Below are positions 37,469 to 47,169 of a DNA stretch of 64,000 nt, one piece after another. Source of the DNA: Pandoraea norimbergensis (GTDB lineage Bacteria; Pseudomonadota; Gammaproteobacteria; Burkholderiales; Burkholderiaceae); assembly GCF_001465545.3 (NCBI RefSeq), contig NZ_CP013480.3, positions 2,976,001 to 3,040,000 of the forward strand, given 5' to 3'. How positions within the stretch are numbered: position 1 is the first letter of the stretch; the number at the start of each line of letters is the position of its first letter. The notes beneath the pieces are model-generated. The model worked only from the letters and a program-made list of their open reading frames with translations. It had not been told where the DNA came from and made no database searches. Both the position numbers and the translations under genes were made by a program.

Positions 37469-38059
37469 TCAGGAAATCGCGTTCACCTGAATGTGATACA
37501 CGCCCCACGGGCACAGCGTGAACTGCTCCTTGAGCGGTTTGCCCGCGAGGGCCGGGATGGCGGCCGGATCGTAGACGGCCCAGAGCGGACCGAGGCCGCC
37601 CAGCGCGAGCGGCTTGTCGTCGATGTGCGTGGCTAGCAGGAATTGATAGTCGCGTAACTGACCCAGCGTCGTCGCCACCACGTAGCCGTCGATCGCACGC
37701 AACAGCACCTGCGTGGCCGGGTTAGTCGGCATGCCCGTCTGCGCGAGCACCTCGGCGAGACGCGGGCCGCGCAATGTGTGCGGCTTCGCGTCGTATTCCA
37801 GCGTCGGGCGAATCGTTTGCGCCGGCAGACGCGCCAGCGCGCCAAAATCGAACGCATAGGCCGCGTCGAACTGCACCAACTGTTTGTGGAAGAGCTGATC
37901 GAGCGCCGGATCGACCGGGCCACGATTGTGGCGCTGAATGCCGCCGCTGACCGTGACGAGCGGCGTCGTCGCCGAGGCCACGGGGGCCTGCGGCTTTGCC
38001 AGCACAGGTGCCGAGACGCCGAGCGCCACGGCGCTGGCCAGAAATTCACGTTTCTTCAT
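37469..38059 (-). CDS. Periplasmic molybdopterin-binding (SUOX-fold) domain protein
   Basis: 196 residues with a signal peptide (MKKREFLASAVALGVSAPVL). The rest resembles the oxidoreductase molybdopterin-binding domain of the sulfite oxidase family in short form (LEYDAKPHTLRGPRLAEVLA, VLLRAIDGYVVATTLGQL, GPLWAVYDPAAIP). Such short proteins often lack the Cys that ligates molybdenum; none is present at the usual place here, so cofactor binding is doubtful. The start at 38059 is set by the signal peptide. No clear functional partner; the sulfatase gene lies just upstream on the same strand. Confidence 0.7.
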   Translation of the reverse strand: MKKREFLASAVALGVSAPVLAKPQAPVASATTPLVTVSGGIQRHNRGPVDPALDQLFHKQLVQFDAAYAFDFGALARLPAQTIRPTLEYDAKPHTLRGPRLAEVLAQTGMPTNPATQVLLRAIDGYVVATTLGQLRDYQFLLATHIDDKPLALGGLGPLWAVYDPAAIPALAGKPLKEQFTLCPWGVYHIQVNAIS

Positions 38060-38179
38060 GCGAGGTCGTGACGAGAGGTGAAAGGTGCGAAGCAACGAGC
38101 GGCGGCGCACGCGAAGACGATCTCCGCCCACCCCGCCGCAAAGTCGCCCGAGCTTATCACGCAGACGTCACGACATCGC

Positions 38180-40087
38180 TCACCGTGAAGATGAGGCAGC
38201 CGCCTTCTGGAACGTGAACTGCACGCGTCCGTCGCGAATCGGCAGGATGTCTGGCCGGTCTTCACCGACTTCGGCATCGAGCCGCTCGTTCAGGCGCGTG
38301 TTCATCGCCATCAACAGTTCGCCATTACCTCGCGCGTCGAGTGCCAGATTGCGCGACTCGGTCGGGTCGGCGTGCAGATCGTAGAGCTCGACATCGTTGT
38401 TCGCGAACAGCGCCTCCAGCGACGTGGGCCGGTTGAACTGCGTCGGCGAGAAATAGCGCGAGAACCGGTAGCGCCCGTCGAACACGCTCCGAATCATGCC
38501 GCGATGACGGAAGTCCGGTTGACGCGCCATCACCCGCCGATGAATCTCCTCAATTGGCACACCCTTCTCACGCAACGTGGCGTATTCCTGCGCGAGCCAT
38601 TCGCTGTCGTAGAACAGCAGCATCGCGTAGTTGAACAAGGCCGCCGGGCGCACCGCATCGACGCCTTGCCGCTCCGGCGCGCGCAGCAACGGCGTCAAGT
38701 TGTGACCGTGCGCGCCATCGCCCGCGATGCGCGCAATACCCGCCGAGTCCAGTCCGGTGAGCCCCAGCAGCGTCGGCGTGATATCGACGTGCGAACTCAG
38801 CGCCGCGCACTGCTTGCCGCCCGGGTACGCCGGATGCCGGATCACCAACGGCACGTTGTTCTGTTCGCGATAGGTGGTCGGCCCTTTGCCTACCAGCTTG
38901 TGCGCACCCACGTGATCGCCATGGTCGGCGCTCATCACGACGATGGTGTTCTTGTCGATGCCCAGTTCGCGCAGCGTGTCGAGCAACGTCACCACGTGCG
39001 TGTCGCAATCGCGAATGCAGTTGAAGTAATAGTCCTGATAGACGCGAAGCCGGGCGTCGTCGATCGGATAGTCGCCCACCAGCACACCTTCCGCCGCGTT
39101 GTACACCCCATGCGCTGCCGGCCGTCCCGGCGCGTCGTAGGCTTGCTTGCGCGTGGCGGCCAGCGGCACGTTCCAATGCGCGTCATACAAGGCGTCGCGC
39201 GGCGGACGCGCATTGCCGAGCGTCGGCCGGTTGGCGTTCTGCTGATCGACGCCGGCCGGATCGGTGTTCAGGAACATCGCATCGTGCGGATTGACCAGAT
39301 TCACCGCCATGAACCACGGTTTGTTATCGCTGCCCAGCTGCGCGCCGCGCCCACGCAGCCACGACACGGCCGACGAGGTGGTGAGACCGTCGTAGGTATA
39401 GCCGCCGCGCACCCGGCCAATCAGATCGCCTACGCCGAAGTAGTCGTCGAAACCGTATGACTTGATCAGCTCGTTGTATTCCTGCGTCGGGGTGTCGTAC
39501 GGCGTGTGGTTGTGATGCAGCTTGCCGCTCAGATGCCACTTGCCGAGATACGCCGCGTAGTAGCCCGCGTCTCGCATCATGTCGCCGATGGTGCGAATGT
39601 CGGGCGACATATCGGGTTGCCATGGAATGCCGCAGTTATCGAACACACGCGTGTGCTGGATGTGCTGACCGGTGTAGACCGTCGAGCGCGACGGCGAGCA
39701 CACGCACGATGCAATCTGGTGATTGACGAACGTCACCCCTTCGCGGCGCAGGCGCTCACGCCCCGGCACCGGGAACGGCCACTGGTCGAAGTGCCGCTCC
39801 TGATCCGTGAGGATGAACAGGATGTTGTAACCCTTGGGCGGCACGGGCGGTGCCTCGGCGGGCACGACGTAGCCATCGTCCGGTGATGGCGCAGCGCGCG
39901 GCGCGGCGGCGGACGCTGCCACGGCCGACGAGGCCAATCCGGCGGACGCCACGGCCGCACCAGCCTGCTTCAGAAAGTGGCGGCGCGACGGTTGTGTGGC
40001 GGCGGCCGAAGCCCCCGCATCGGATACCTCGTTGGGGTGAACCGGATCGACGGGCGCAGTCGTCGGTGGCTGTTCGCGCTCGGGCAT
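38180..40087 (-). CDS. Tat-exported type I sulfatase
   Basis: 635 residues. A long N-terminal stretch carries a twin-arginine signal (SRRHFLKQAGAAVASAGLA, from about residue 34). The alkaline phosphatase-superfamily fold starts at NILFILTDQERHFDQW, with Asp95 as metal ligand. The formylglycine motif is C130-S-P-S-R134 (SCVCSPSRSTVYTG), and further blocks include YLGKWHLSGKLHHNH and VMSADHGDHVG. The Cys must be converted to formylglycine; no converting enzyme is in the window. The ester substrate is unknown: choline-sulfate, aryl-sulfate or phosphonate esters are all possible in this superfamily. It diverges from a LysR gene at 40341. Confidence 0.88.
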   Translation of the reverse strand: MPEREQPPTTAPVDPVHPNEVSDAGASAAATQPSRRHFLKQAGAAVASAGLASSAVAASAAAPRAAPSPDDGYVVPAEAPPVPPKGYNILFILTDQERHFDQWPFPVPGRERLRREGVTFVNHQIASCVCSPSRSTVYTGQHIQHTRVFDNCGIPWQPDMSPDIRTIGDMMRDAGYYAAYLGKWHLSGKLHHNHTPYDTPTQEYNELIKSYGFDDYFGVGDLIGRVRGGYTYDGLTTSSAVSWLRGRGAQLGSDNKPWFMAVNLVNPHDAMFLNTDPAGVDQQNANRPTLGNARPPRDALYDAHWNVPLAATRKQAYDAPGRPAAHGVYNAAEGVLVGDYPIDDARLRVYQDYYFNCIRDCDTHVVTLLDTLRELGIDKNTIVVMSADHGDHVGAHKLVGKGPTTYREQNNVPLVIRHPAYPGGKQCAALSSHVDITPTLLGLTGLDSAGIARIAGDGAHGHNLTPLLRAPERQGVDAVRPAALFNYAMLLFYDSEWLAQEYATLREKGVPIEEIHRRVMARQPDFRHRGMIRSVFDGRYRFSRYFSPTQFNRPTSLEALFANNDVELYDLHADPTESRNLALDARGNGELLMAMNTRLNERLDAEVGEDRPDILPIRDGRVQFTFQKAAASSSR

Positions 40088-40143
40088 GTCTCTCGCTCCT
40101 GTGGGGCGTCGGCGTCGCTTTTGTGATTTGCGCCGATGGCCGG

Positions 40144-40176
40144 GATTGACGTTTGATTGACGTTTGATTGACGTTG
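40144..40176. repeat. Triplicated 11-bp tandem repeat upstream of the sulfatase gene
   Basis: Three direct copies of GATTGACGTTT (the third ends in G) with no gap, 57 bp upstream of the sulfatase start. An 11-bp period puts the copies on one face of the helix, so they may form a regulator-binding array; slippage is the alternative. Confidence 0.7.
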
Positions 40177-40275
40177 CTCACCTCGATGCGTTGGCGTGAT
40201 GTCACGCATTGGGCGGCAACGGAATCCCATTATTTGGCAAGATTCAGCACCCATCGATGAAAAGTGACGCTATAT

Positions 40276-40290
40276 TCATTACCTAAATGA
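40276..40290. promoter_or_regulatory. Candidate LysR-type operator, sulfatase/LysR intergenic region
   Basis: TCATT-N5-AATGA, a perfect inverted repeat 51 bp upstream of the LysR start in the divergent gap. It fits the LysR habit of controlling a divergent target, but only one copy is seen. Confidence 0.4.
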
Positions 40291-40340
40291 CATCAATGAT
40301 GCGGTAACTCGTCTACGCAGAGCCGCCTACGCCGATCCCC

Positions 40341-41372
40341 ATGAACACTCGTTCTACGACCTCGCCACAAGTCGGCCCGTCCAGTGACAATGCGCACGTC
40401 GACGACCCGGTCCGGCTTGCCCGTCAGATTCCCGCCGTGCTTCGCAAGCTGCGCATTCGCGATCTGGAAACGCTGCGCTGGCTCGGCCGCACGCGCAGCT
40501 TTGCGCGCACGGCCGAGGCAGCGGCAATTACGCAGCCGGCATTGTCGAAGTGGTTACGAGAGATAGAGCAAGCGCTGGGGGTCTCATTGTTCGAGCGCAC
40601 CACGCGGCGCGTGAGTCCCACGCCCTACGGTGACGCCCTGCTGGAGCGCGCCGAGCGCATGCTGACCGATCTGGCCGGCGTCGCGCCAGCCGTGCAAGCG
40701 CTGCGCGACGGACTCGGACTGCCCGTGAATGTCGGCATTCTGCCGGGTATGGCCAGCGTGCTGATGCCGCAGGCGCTCGCCCGAATTGAACAAACCGGCC
40801 CCGCGCTGCGCATCAACCTGTTTGAAGAAACGCTGGATCGGTTGTTACCCCGTGCCCACTGGCACGAAATCGATCTGCTGGTCTGCCGGCTCGACGCCGC
40901 CGCCATGAACGCCGGGTTTGGCGTGGTCCCCTTGTATGACGACGATGTGCGGGTATTCGGGGCGCATAACCACCCCCTGACGCGGCATGCAGCACCGACA
41001 TGGGCGGACGCCGCCCGCTACCCGTGGATCGTGCCGCCGCCCGGCACGCCGATGCGTCGCGCCATCGATACCGAGTTCGCACATCAGGGGCTGCCCGCCC
41101 CGCGCGTCATCATGGAATCGACCACGCTCATGACCAACGCCAGCACCGCGCAAGCGATGCCATGCCTGTTTCTTGCATCGACACTCGGCGTCGCGCGCTC
41201 GCCGCTGGGCGGCAGTCTGCACGACTTCGGCCTGCGTTTCGCTCACGTGGCGCCCACCGTCGGTGTACTGCACGGTCAAGCCCCGAACGCCGCAGCGCTG
41301 GCGCTCATCGACGTGTTACGTGACGTTGCCCGCACGCTGACACCGCCGTCATACGGTCGATCCGAGCGCTAA
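40341..41372 (+). CDS. LysR family transcriptional regulator
   Basis: 343 residues, somewhat long because of a ~35-residue N-terminal extension. The helix-turn-helix is typical (LRIRDLETLRWLGRTRSFAR, TAEAAAITQPALSKWLREIE, QALGVSLFERTTRRVSPTPYG). The effector domain follows (VNVGILPGMASVLMPQALAR, LRINLFEETLDRLLPRAHWH). It diverges from the sulfatase gene and is its likely regulator. It is not MetR despite preceding metE: the effector domain differs, and MetR lacks the extension. Confidence 0.88.
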   Translation: MNTRSTTSPQVGPSSDNAHVDDPVRLARQIPAVLRKLRIRDLETLRWLGRTRSFARTAEAAAITQPALSKWLREIEQALGVSLFERTTRRVSPTPYGDALLERAERMLTDLAGVAPAVQALRDGLGLPVNVGILPGMASVLMPQALARIEQTGPALRINLFEETLDRLLPRAHWHEIDLLVCRLDAAAMNAGFGVVPLYDDDVRVFGAHNHPLTRHAAPTWADAARYPWIVPPPGTPMRRAIDTEFAHQGLPAPRVIMESTTLMTNASTAQAMPCLFLASTLGVARSPLGGSLHDFGLRFAHVAPTVGVLHGQAPNAAALALIDVLRDVARTLTPPSYGRSER

Positions 41373-41509
41373 CGCAAACCTCTCTCGCGCGTCGAACCAT
41401 GAATGGAATTAATGCGACCATAAAATATGACCATTTTCATTCATTGATCGAATTCTCTATGATCGTCGTCACTGCTCCACTCATCTGGCGGCGACGTCAC
41501 TAGAGAACC

Positions 41510-43798
41510 ATGGCAAAGACACACAATCTGGGATTCCCGCGCATCGGCGCGAAGCGCGAACTGAAGTTCGGTCTGGAAGCGTATTGGAAAGGCCAATCGT
41601 CGCGTGACGAACTGAAGTCGCTGGGCGCGTCGCTGCGCCAGCGCCACTGGCAAGATCAGGCAGGCCTCGATCTGGCCCCGGTCGGCGACTTCGCCTTCTA
41701 CGATCAAGTGCTCGACATGAGCTTCACGCTGGGCAACTTGCCCGAGCGCGTGCAGAACTTCCATGGCGATGCGCTGGACAACTACTTCCGTGTCGCGCGC
41801 GGCCGCTCGGCCCAGAGCGCCGAGGACCACACGGCCTGCTGCGGTGGCGTCGCCGCCGGTGAAATGACCAAGTGGTTCGATACGAACTATCACTACATCG
41901 TCCCGGAATTCTCGGCCGCCACGCAGTTCTCGCTCGACGCCTCGCGCCTGATCGACCAACTCGCCGAAGCCCGTGCTGCGGGCGTCAAGGCCAAACCAGT
42001 CATCGTCGGCCCGGTCACCTACCTGTGGCTCGGCAAGGCCAAGGACGACAGCGACAAGCTCGCCCTGTTGCCGCGTCTGTTGCCGGTCTACGTGAAACTG
42101 CTTGAAACCCTCGCCGCACAAGGCGTGGAATGGGTGCAGATCGACGAACCGATTCTCGTGACCGAACTGGGCGCCGAATGGCAAAAAGCTTTCGAGACGG
42201 CCTATGCTGCCCTCGCCCATGCGCCGGTCAAGCGTCTGCTCGCCACGTACTTCGGTGAGCTCATCGAAAATCTGCCGCTGGCTTGCCGCCTGCCGGTCGA
42301 TGGGCTGCACCTCGACGCCGTCAACGCCAAAGGTGAAGTCGCCAAGGCCCTCGCCGCGCTGCCCGCTGACAAGGTGGTCTCGCTGGGCGTGATCAACGGC
42401 CGCAACATCTGGAAATCGGATCTGGCCGCCGTTCTTGAATGGCTGGAGCCCATCGCCAGACAACTCGGCGACCGCCTGTGGATTGCGCCGTCGTGCTCGC
42501 TGCTGCACGTGCCCGTCGATCTGGAAAGCGAACAGAAGCTGGACGGTGAAATCCGTGCGTGGCTCGCCTTCGCCAAGCAAAAGCTGGCAGAGCTCAGCGT
42601 GCTGGCGCGTGCCATCAACGAAGGCCGAGACGCCGTGTCCGCCGAGCTGAATGCGAATGCCGGTGCCATCGCCAGCCGCCGCGCGTCGCCGCGCGTGCAC
42701 AACCCGGCGGTCAAGGCTGCCGTCGCGAAGATCGAGGCCTCGCTGGGCCGCCGTCAGCGTCCGTATATCGAGCGGGCCCCGAAGCAGGCCGCCAAGCTGA
42801 AACTGCCGCTGTTCCCGACCACCACCATCGGCTCGTTTCCGCAAACGGCCGAGATCCGCACCGCCCGCAGTCAGTACAAGGCTGGCGAACTGGATCAGGC
42901 AGGTTACGTCGCCGCCATGCGCGCCGAGATCGAGCGCAGCGTGCGCGAACAGGAAGCGCTGGGGCTAGACGTGCTGGTGCACGGCGAAGCCGAGCGCAAC
43001 GACATGGTCGAGTACTTCGGCGAGCAGTTGGAGGGCTACGCGTTCAGCCAGTTCGGCTGGGTACAGTCGTACGGTTCACGCTGCGTGAAGCCGCCCATCA
43101 TGTTCGGCGACATCCGCCGCCCGAAGGCGATGACCGTCGAGTGGATCCAGTATGCGCAGTCGCTGACCGACAAGCCGATGAAAGGCATGCTGACCGGCCC
43201 GGTCACAATCCTGAACTGGTCGTTCGTGCGTGACGATCAACCGCGCTCGGTCTCGTGCTTCCAGTTGGCGCTGGCGATTCGCGAAGAGGTGCTGGATCTT
43301 GAGAAAGCCGGTGTGCGCGTGATCCAGATCGACGAGGCCGCCCTGCGCGAAGGCCTCCCGCTGCGCCGTGCGCAATGGCAGACGTATCTGGACTGGGCGG
43401 TCGAATCGTTCCGCATCACGGCGAACGGTGTGCAGGACGACACGCAGATCCATACGCACATGTGCTACTCAGAGTTTAACGACATCATTGCGGCGATTGC
43501 CGACATGGACGCCGACGTGATCACCATCGAGACTTCGCGCTCGGATATGGAACTGCTCGACGCGTTCGACTCGTTCCAGTACCCGAACGAGATCGGCCCG
43601 GGGGTGTACGACATTCACTCGCCGAACATCCCGACCCAAGAGCACATCGTGATGCTGATGCAAAAGGCGGCTGAGCGCATTCCGGCACAACGTCTGTGGG
43701 TCAACCCGGACTGTGGGCTGAAGACGCGTCAGTGGGCCGAAGTCATCCCGGCACTGCAAAACATGGTGGCGGCTGCGCAGACGCTGCGTTCGCTGTAG
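41510..43798 (+). CDS. metE: Cobalamin-independent methionine synthase, MetE
   Basis: 762 residues (E. coli MetE 753). The N-terminal barrel begins with [20 protein letters not shown]. The C-terminal catalytic barrel holds the zinc site H650-x-C652 ([11 protein letters not shown]) and C735 (NPDCGLKTR), and [12 protein letters not shown] marks its start. It transfers a methyl group from 5-methyl-tetrahydrofolate polyglutamate to homocysteine. No cobalamin riboswitch is seen upstream. A MetR-like half match (TGAA-N5-TTAA, consensus TTCA) lies at 41400-41412, 98 bp before the ATG. A strong hairpin follows the stop. Confidence 0.97.
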   Translation: MAKTHNLGFPRIGAKRELKFGLEAYWKGQSSRDELKSLGASLRQRHWQDQAGLDLAPVGDFAFYDQVLDMSFTLGNLPERVQNFHGDALDNYFRVARGRSAQSAEDHTACCGGVAAGEMTKWFDTNYHYIVPEFSAATQFSLDASRLIDQLAEARAAGVKAKPVIVGPVTYLWLGKAKDDSDKLALLPRLLPVYVKLLETLAAQGVEWVQIDEPILVTELGAEWQKAFETAYAALAHAPVKRLLATYFGELIENLPLACRLPVDGLHLDAVNAKGEVAKALAALPADKVVSLGVINGRNIWKSDLAAVLEWLEPIARQLGDRLWIAPSCSLLHVPVDLESEQKLDGEIRAWLAFAKQKLAELSVLARAINEGRDAVSAELNANAGAIASRRASPRVHNPAVKAAVAKIEASLGRRQRPYIERAPKQAAKLKLPLFPTTTIGSFPQTAEIRTARSQYKAGELDQAGYVAAMRAEIERSVREQEALGLDVLVHGEAERNDMVEYFGEQLEGYAFSQFGWVQSYGSRCVKPPIMFGDIRRPKAMTVEWIQYAQSLTDKPMKGMLTGPVTILNWSFVRDDQPRSVSCFQLALAIREEVLDLEKAGVRVIQIDEAALREGLPLRRAQWQTYLDWAVESFRITANGVQDDTQIHTHMCYSEFNDIIAAIADMDADVITIETSRSDMELLDAFDSFQYPNEIGPGVYDIHSPNIPTQEHIVMLMQKAAERIPAQRLWVNPDCGLKTRQWAEVIPALQNMVAAAQTLRSL

Positions 43799-43827
43799 GC
43801 GTCCGATTTCCTGCCGGTAGCGGGCAG

Positions 43828-43869
43828 CGGGATCTTCAACGCCGTTGGTTTTCGACGTTGAAGATCCCG
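43828..43869. repeat. 14-bp perfect inverted repeat downstream of metE
   Basis: CGGGATCTTCAACG and CGTTGAAGATCCCG are perfect 14-bp arms with a 14-nt loop, lying between the convergent metE and the orphan gene. It is the strongest hairpin seen in the window. There is no T-run, but it could stop transcription or protect mRNA ends on both strands. Confidence 0.8.
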
Positions 43870-43886
43870 ACGCCACCGAAGTCGAA

Positions 43887-44774
43887 CTACGGGTTGCTGG
43901 GGTAACAAGTGTCGAGCCAATGGGTAGTCGGTGCCAGCGCGAGTTCTCTCGATCCGGCAACGCTCAGCGCGCGCTGCATGGCCGCCGACGAGCCACCGAT
44001 CTGAGGGACCTGCCCAGCGGGCGGGTTTGTCCGCTCGGACTGGGCTGCCGTTATCAGCGCGCGCCGCTCGTCGTCAATGCCTCGACCGGGACCTGCACCG
44101 GAGCCTGCCCAGCGAAAATGCATCAACGCGCCACTCATATAACGAACAAACCTCTGCAACAGCTCCTCGAACCACGCGTCGTCCAGGAAATTCCAGGCTT
44201 CGGACTCTGGATCGCTGAACGCGTCTTCGACCTCCGGACCAAATACGTCGCCGCCAAAATTGTGCCACCCCTCCGTTTCAGGCCGGGATCCCGGGCGACT
44301 GGCCTCCACCGCTGCCACATACCGACGCTCCCCTATTGCCGCAAGGCCGTCTGCCAGCCACATCAGTTCGGGATCTAGCCGTGTCCGAACCTGCTCTTGC
44401 CCGAGGCGCGTTAGCGTTCTGGCAGCGAGCCGCTCCGTCATCGGGATCGATGGATCGACCAGGTTAAGGCCCAGGGAGTCCTCCACCTCGCGTAACAAGT
44501 GCGAACGGTCAGCTTCAGACATCTCGGTTGGCGTGACCACCTCATTGCCAATCACAGAACCCAGGTTATCGAAGCGCATTAGCGCGCCCAGAACCTGAGA
44601 ACATATTGCGTTGAACGTCTGCTCGGATCGACGCAACGGTTCCTCCGGCAGGGTTTGCGTCTGAGCATCCGCTGTTTGGGCAGACGGTTCGACGGCCGAT
44701 GGGTTCTCGCGCGGCGGCATCATCCGTTGCCAGTTCGATGCCGCTCCCGCCACGCCTTGCGTACCAGTTATCAA
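43887..44774 (-). CDS. Hypothetical orphan protein
   Basis: 295 residues with no family I recognise. There is no signal peptide or membrane helix. The N-terminal ~50 residues are Pro/Gln/Thr-rich and probably disordered. The segment around residues 84-115 (EMSEADRSHLLREVEDSLGL and the following NLVDPSIPMTERLA) weakly recalls acyl carrier protein helices, but without a clear Ser attachment site. The C-terminal third has acidic and aromatic clusters (WNFLDDAWFEELLQRFVRYM). A full Shine-Dalgarno AGGAGGT (44779-44785) sits 4 nt before a TTG at 44774, which decides the start. Its base composition is lower in GC than its neighbours. A secreted effector is one possibility, but there is no direct evidence. 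Confidence 0.6.
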   Translation of the reverse strand: MITGTQGVAGAASNWQRMMPPRENPSAVEPSAQTADAQTQTLPEEPLRRSEQTFNAICSQVLGALMRFDNLGSVIGNEVVTPTEMSEADRSHLLREVEDSLGLNLVDPSIPMTERLAARTLTRLGQEQVRTRLDPELMWLADGLAAIGERRYVAAVEASRPGSRPETEGWHNFGGDVFGPEVEDAFSDPESEAWNFLDDAWFEELLQRFVRYMSGALMHFRWAGSGAGPGRGIDDERRALITAAQSERTNPPAGQVPQIGGSSAAMQRALSVAGSRELALAPTTHWLDTCYPSNP

Positions 44775-44873
44775 ATCGACCTCCTCATTAGTTGTTTAAA
44801 TGGGTGAGGCGTCAGTATTCTGCGCACATTCAACCAGTCACTTTCACAATTCGCTGGGCACGTGCCCGTTGCT

Positions 44874-44889
44874 CGTGACACGCGTCACG
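44874..44889. promoter_or_regulatory. CGTGAC-N4-GTCACG inverted repeat
   Basis: A perfect inverted repeat with 6-bp arms about 100 bp upstream of the orphan gene start. It could be an operator for either divergent gene. Confidence 0.4.
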
Positions 44890-45014
44890 TTTGTGAAGTC
44901 ACCTAAGCGGGCCCTATCGCCCGCTCAGCGCAATCGACATAAAAAAGATCGTCTAAGTGTTTGTTTAATCGTGTCATTTCATGGCATAGTCGCGCCGGCA
45001 CGTGTCGATCTTTA

Positions 45015-45033
45015 CTAAGTTTCTCCTAAGTTT
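45015..45033 (+). promoter_or_regulatory. Candidate response-regulator binding box (CTAAGTTT direct repeat)
   Basis: Two CTAAGTTT copies start 11 bp apart. On the other strand this reads CTTAG-N6-CTTAG, close to the PmrA/QseB-type box (CTTAA repeated with an 11-bp period). It lies 92 bp upstream of the response regulator, consistent with autoregulation. Confidence 0.6.
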
Positions 45034-45124
45034 CGCGCGCTATCGTGCTCCCCAGCCGTCGCCATACGGGACGGCCAGTGAATTGGCGCTTTCCACAGTC
45101 GCGCCGTGAACATTTCAGAGAACC

Positions 45125-45784
45125 ATGCGGATATTGCTCGTAGAAGACGACGAGATGATCGGTGAGGCCATGATGCAGGCGCTCAAGGACGCCTCGTATG
45201 CCGCCGACTGGTGTCGCGACGGCGAGTCGGCCCTCTCGGCGCTGGCCGCCCATACCTACGACCTGATGCTGCTCGACCTCGGCCTGCCCGGGCGCGACGG
45301 CTGGGACGTGCTGCGCGCCCATCGCGGTGCGGGTGGCCGCACGCCCATCATCGTCGTGACCGCACGCGACGGCGCCGAAGACATCATTCAAGGCCTCGAT
45401 CTCGGGGCGGACGACTTTGTCGTCAAGCCCTTCGAAGTGGGTGAACTGCTCGCTCGCATGCGCGCGGTCATTCGCCGCAACGCCGGCGTGGCTGTCCCCG
45501 TACTCACCAACGGGGCGCTGTCACTCGACCCGGCCACGCACGAAGCGACTTACGGCGACAACAAATGTGTGCTCTCCGCCCGTGAATACGCGCTGCTGCA
45601 TGCCCTGATGCTGCGGCCCGGCACGATCCTCTCGCGCGACGCGCTGGAGCATCGCCTTTACGGCTGGGGCGAGGAGATCGAGAGCAACATGATCGATTTC
45701 CTGATTCACTCGATTCGCAAGAAACTCGGCGCGGATGTCATCCGCAACATTCGCGGCGCCGGCTGGCTGGTGCCCAAGGCATGA
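45125..45784 (+). CDS. OmpR-family response regulator, PmrA/QseB-like
   Basis: 219 residues. The receiver domain has the acidic pocket E7-D8-D9, phospho-acceptor Asp51 ([17 protein letters not shown]) and Lys in [15 protein letters not shown] winged-helix output domain follows ([20 protein letters not shown], then [20 protein letters not shown] and RNIRGAGW). It matches the PmrA/BasR/QseB branch. Its ATGA stop overlaps the sensor-kinase start. A direct repeat resembling the PmrA/QseB box lies upstream. With an ArnT-like transferase three genes on, a role in lipid A modification and polymyxin resistance is likely. Confidence 0.9.
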   Translation: MRILLVEDDEMIGEAMMQALKDASYAADWCRDGESALSALAAHTYDLMLLDLGLPGRDGWDVLRAHRGAGGRTPIIVVTARDGAEDIIQGLDLGADDFVVKPFEVGELLARMRAVIRRNAGVAVPVLTNGALSLDPATHEATYGDNKCVLSAREYALLHALMLRPGTILSRDALEHRLYGWGEEIESNMIDFLIHSIRKKLGADVIRNIRGAGWLVPKA

Positions 45785-47127
45785 CGATGCGCTCGTTGCA
45801 GTCGCGACTGGTCGTCACGCTCTCCGCCTGTGCGGTGGGGCTGGGCATCGTCGCCGGTCTGGTCTCGTATGCGGCCGCCTTTAGCGAGGCGTATCGCTTT
45901 CAGGACGACCAGCTGCTGCAACTCGCCGCGCTCGTCGATACCCGCAACCTGTCCAGTGCCGACGACGCCGTGCACGGCCTGCCGATCAAGGATCACGATT
46001 ACCGGCTCACCGTACAGAAACTCGGCGGCACGTTTCCGGTCACGCTGACCGACGGCTTCCACACCGTCGAAGGGACGGCACGGGGCGACCACACGTGGCG
46101 CGCCTTTGTCCGCACCATCACGCCGGATCTGCGCATCGTGGTGGCACAGCCGACCGAAGGCCGCAATGAGATTGCCCGCAATAGCGGTCTGCGCACCGCG
46201 CTGCCGTTTGTGGTCTTCGTGCCGCTGCTGATCGGGGCGATCGTGCTGACCGTTCGGCGAGCCTTCCGCCCACTGCAACGGCTGGCCGATGGCGTGGATG
46301 CGCGACGCGAGACCGATCTGCACGCACTCGATACCGCGAGTGCGCCCAAGGAGATCGAACCGTTCATCGTGTCGATCAACCGGCTGCTGGCCCGTCTGGC
46401 GAAGGCGCTCGACGAGCAGCGCCGCTTTGTCGCGGACGCCGCGCACGAACTGCGCTCGCCGGTCACCGCGCTGGTGATTCAATCGGAAAACCTCGACCGG
46501 GCCCTCGCGCCGGTGGAACTCGAGACCGAGACGCGAGCGCGCCTCACCAAACTCAAGAGCGGCTTGCAGCGCACGCGCGGGCTGCTGGAACAACTGCTGA
46601 CCCTCGCCCGTGCCCAGAGTGCACCGACGGCCGAGGCCACACCGCTGGCGCTGCTGCCGGCGGTACACGAGGCACTGGAAGACGTATTCGTGCTGGCAGA
46701 CCGCAAGATGATCGTGCTCGACCTGATCGACACCGCGCCGGGGTTGCGGGTGGCAAGCAGCAAACGCGATATTGTCACGCTGCTGAGTAATCTTGTCGGC
46801 AACGCCGTGCGGTACACCCCGGGCGGCGGCACGGTATCGGTGCGGTTGTCCGCAACGGGTGCCGACGCTGCGATCGACGTCATCGACTCCGGCCCGGGCA
46901 TCGACGCCGACAAACGCGAGCGCGTATTCGACGCGTTTTACCGCGCAACCGAGGTACGCGATTCTCATGTGCCCGGGCTGGGCACGGAAGGTACCGGCCT
47001 GGGGCTGGCCATCGTGCGGGCCATTGTCGACCGCCTCGGCGGTCAGGTGCATCTGAAGGACGCCAGCCCGGCACCGCCACGCGGACTCCATGTGCGCGTG
47101 ACGCTGCCGAACCCAGATGTTTCGTAA
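45781..47127 (+). CDS. Sensor histidine kinase, PmrB/QseC-like
   Basis: 448 residues. Two membrane helices (about 12-32 and 138-158) flank a ~100-residue periplasmic sensor. A HAMP segment leads to the phospho-acceptor His222 ([20 protein letters not shown]). The ATPase domain has N ([17 protein letters not shown]), G1 ([20 protein letters not shown]) and G2 ([18 protein letters not shown]) boxes. It phosphorylates the response regulator encoded just upstream, with which it overlaps by 4 bp. The signal is unknown; metal ions or cationic peptides would fit the branch. Confidence 0.92.
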   Translation: MTMRSLQSRLVVTLSACAVGLGIVAGLVSYAAAFSEAYRFQDDQLLQLAALVDTRNLSSADDAVHGLPIKDHDYRLTVQKLGGTFPVTLTDGFHTVEGTARGDHTWRAFVRTITPDLRIVVAQPTEGRNEIARNSGLRTALPFVVFVPLLIGAIVLTVRRAFRPLQRLADGVDARRETDLHALDTASAPKEIEPFIVSINRLLARLAKALDEQRRFVADAAHELRSPVTALVIQSENLDRALAPVELETETRARLTKLKSGLQRTRGLLEQLLTLARAQSAPTAEATPLALLPAVHEALEDVFVLADRKMIVLDLIDTAPGLRVASSKRDIVTLLSNLVGNAVRYTPGGGTVSVRLSATGADAAIDVIDSGPGIDADKRERVFDAFYRATEVRDSHVPGLGTEGTGLGLAIVRAIVDRLGGQVHLKDASPAPPRGLHVRVTLPNPDVS

Positions 47128-47169
47128 CACCCGTTCCATTCATCCAACAAGACCGGAAGTTTCGCATTC

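Larger units (their letters stand above)
44775..45124. other. Divergent intergenic region, orphan gene / response regulator
   Basis: 350 bp, AT-rich in its middle. It contains the Shine-Dalgarno AGGAGGT of the orphan gene (44779-44785), an inverted repeat CGTGAC-N4-GTCACG (44874-44889) and the direct repeat CTAAGTTT x2 (45015-45033) before the response regulator. No small gene is convincing here. Confidence 0.55.

Noticed and set aside
40341..41372. MetR regulating metE
   Set aside because: The effector domain and N-terminal extension do not match MetR, and the gene diverges from the sulfatase. Only a 7/8 MetR-like half match lies before metE.
41373..41509. Cobalamin riboswitch before metE
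   Set aside because: The gap is only 137 bp and shows no B12-box-like sequence.
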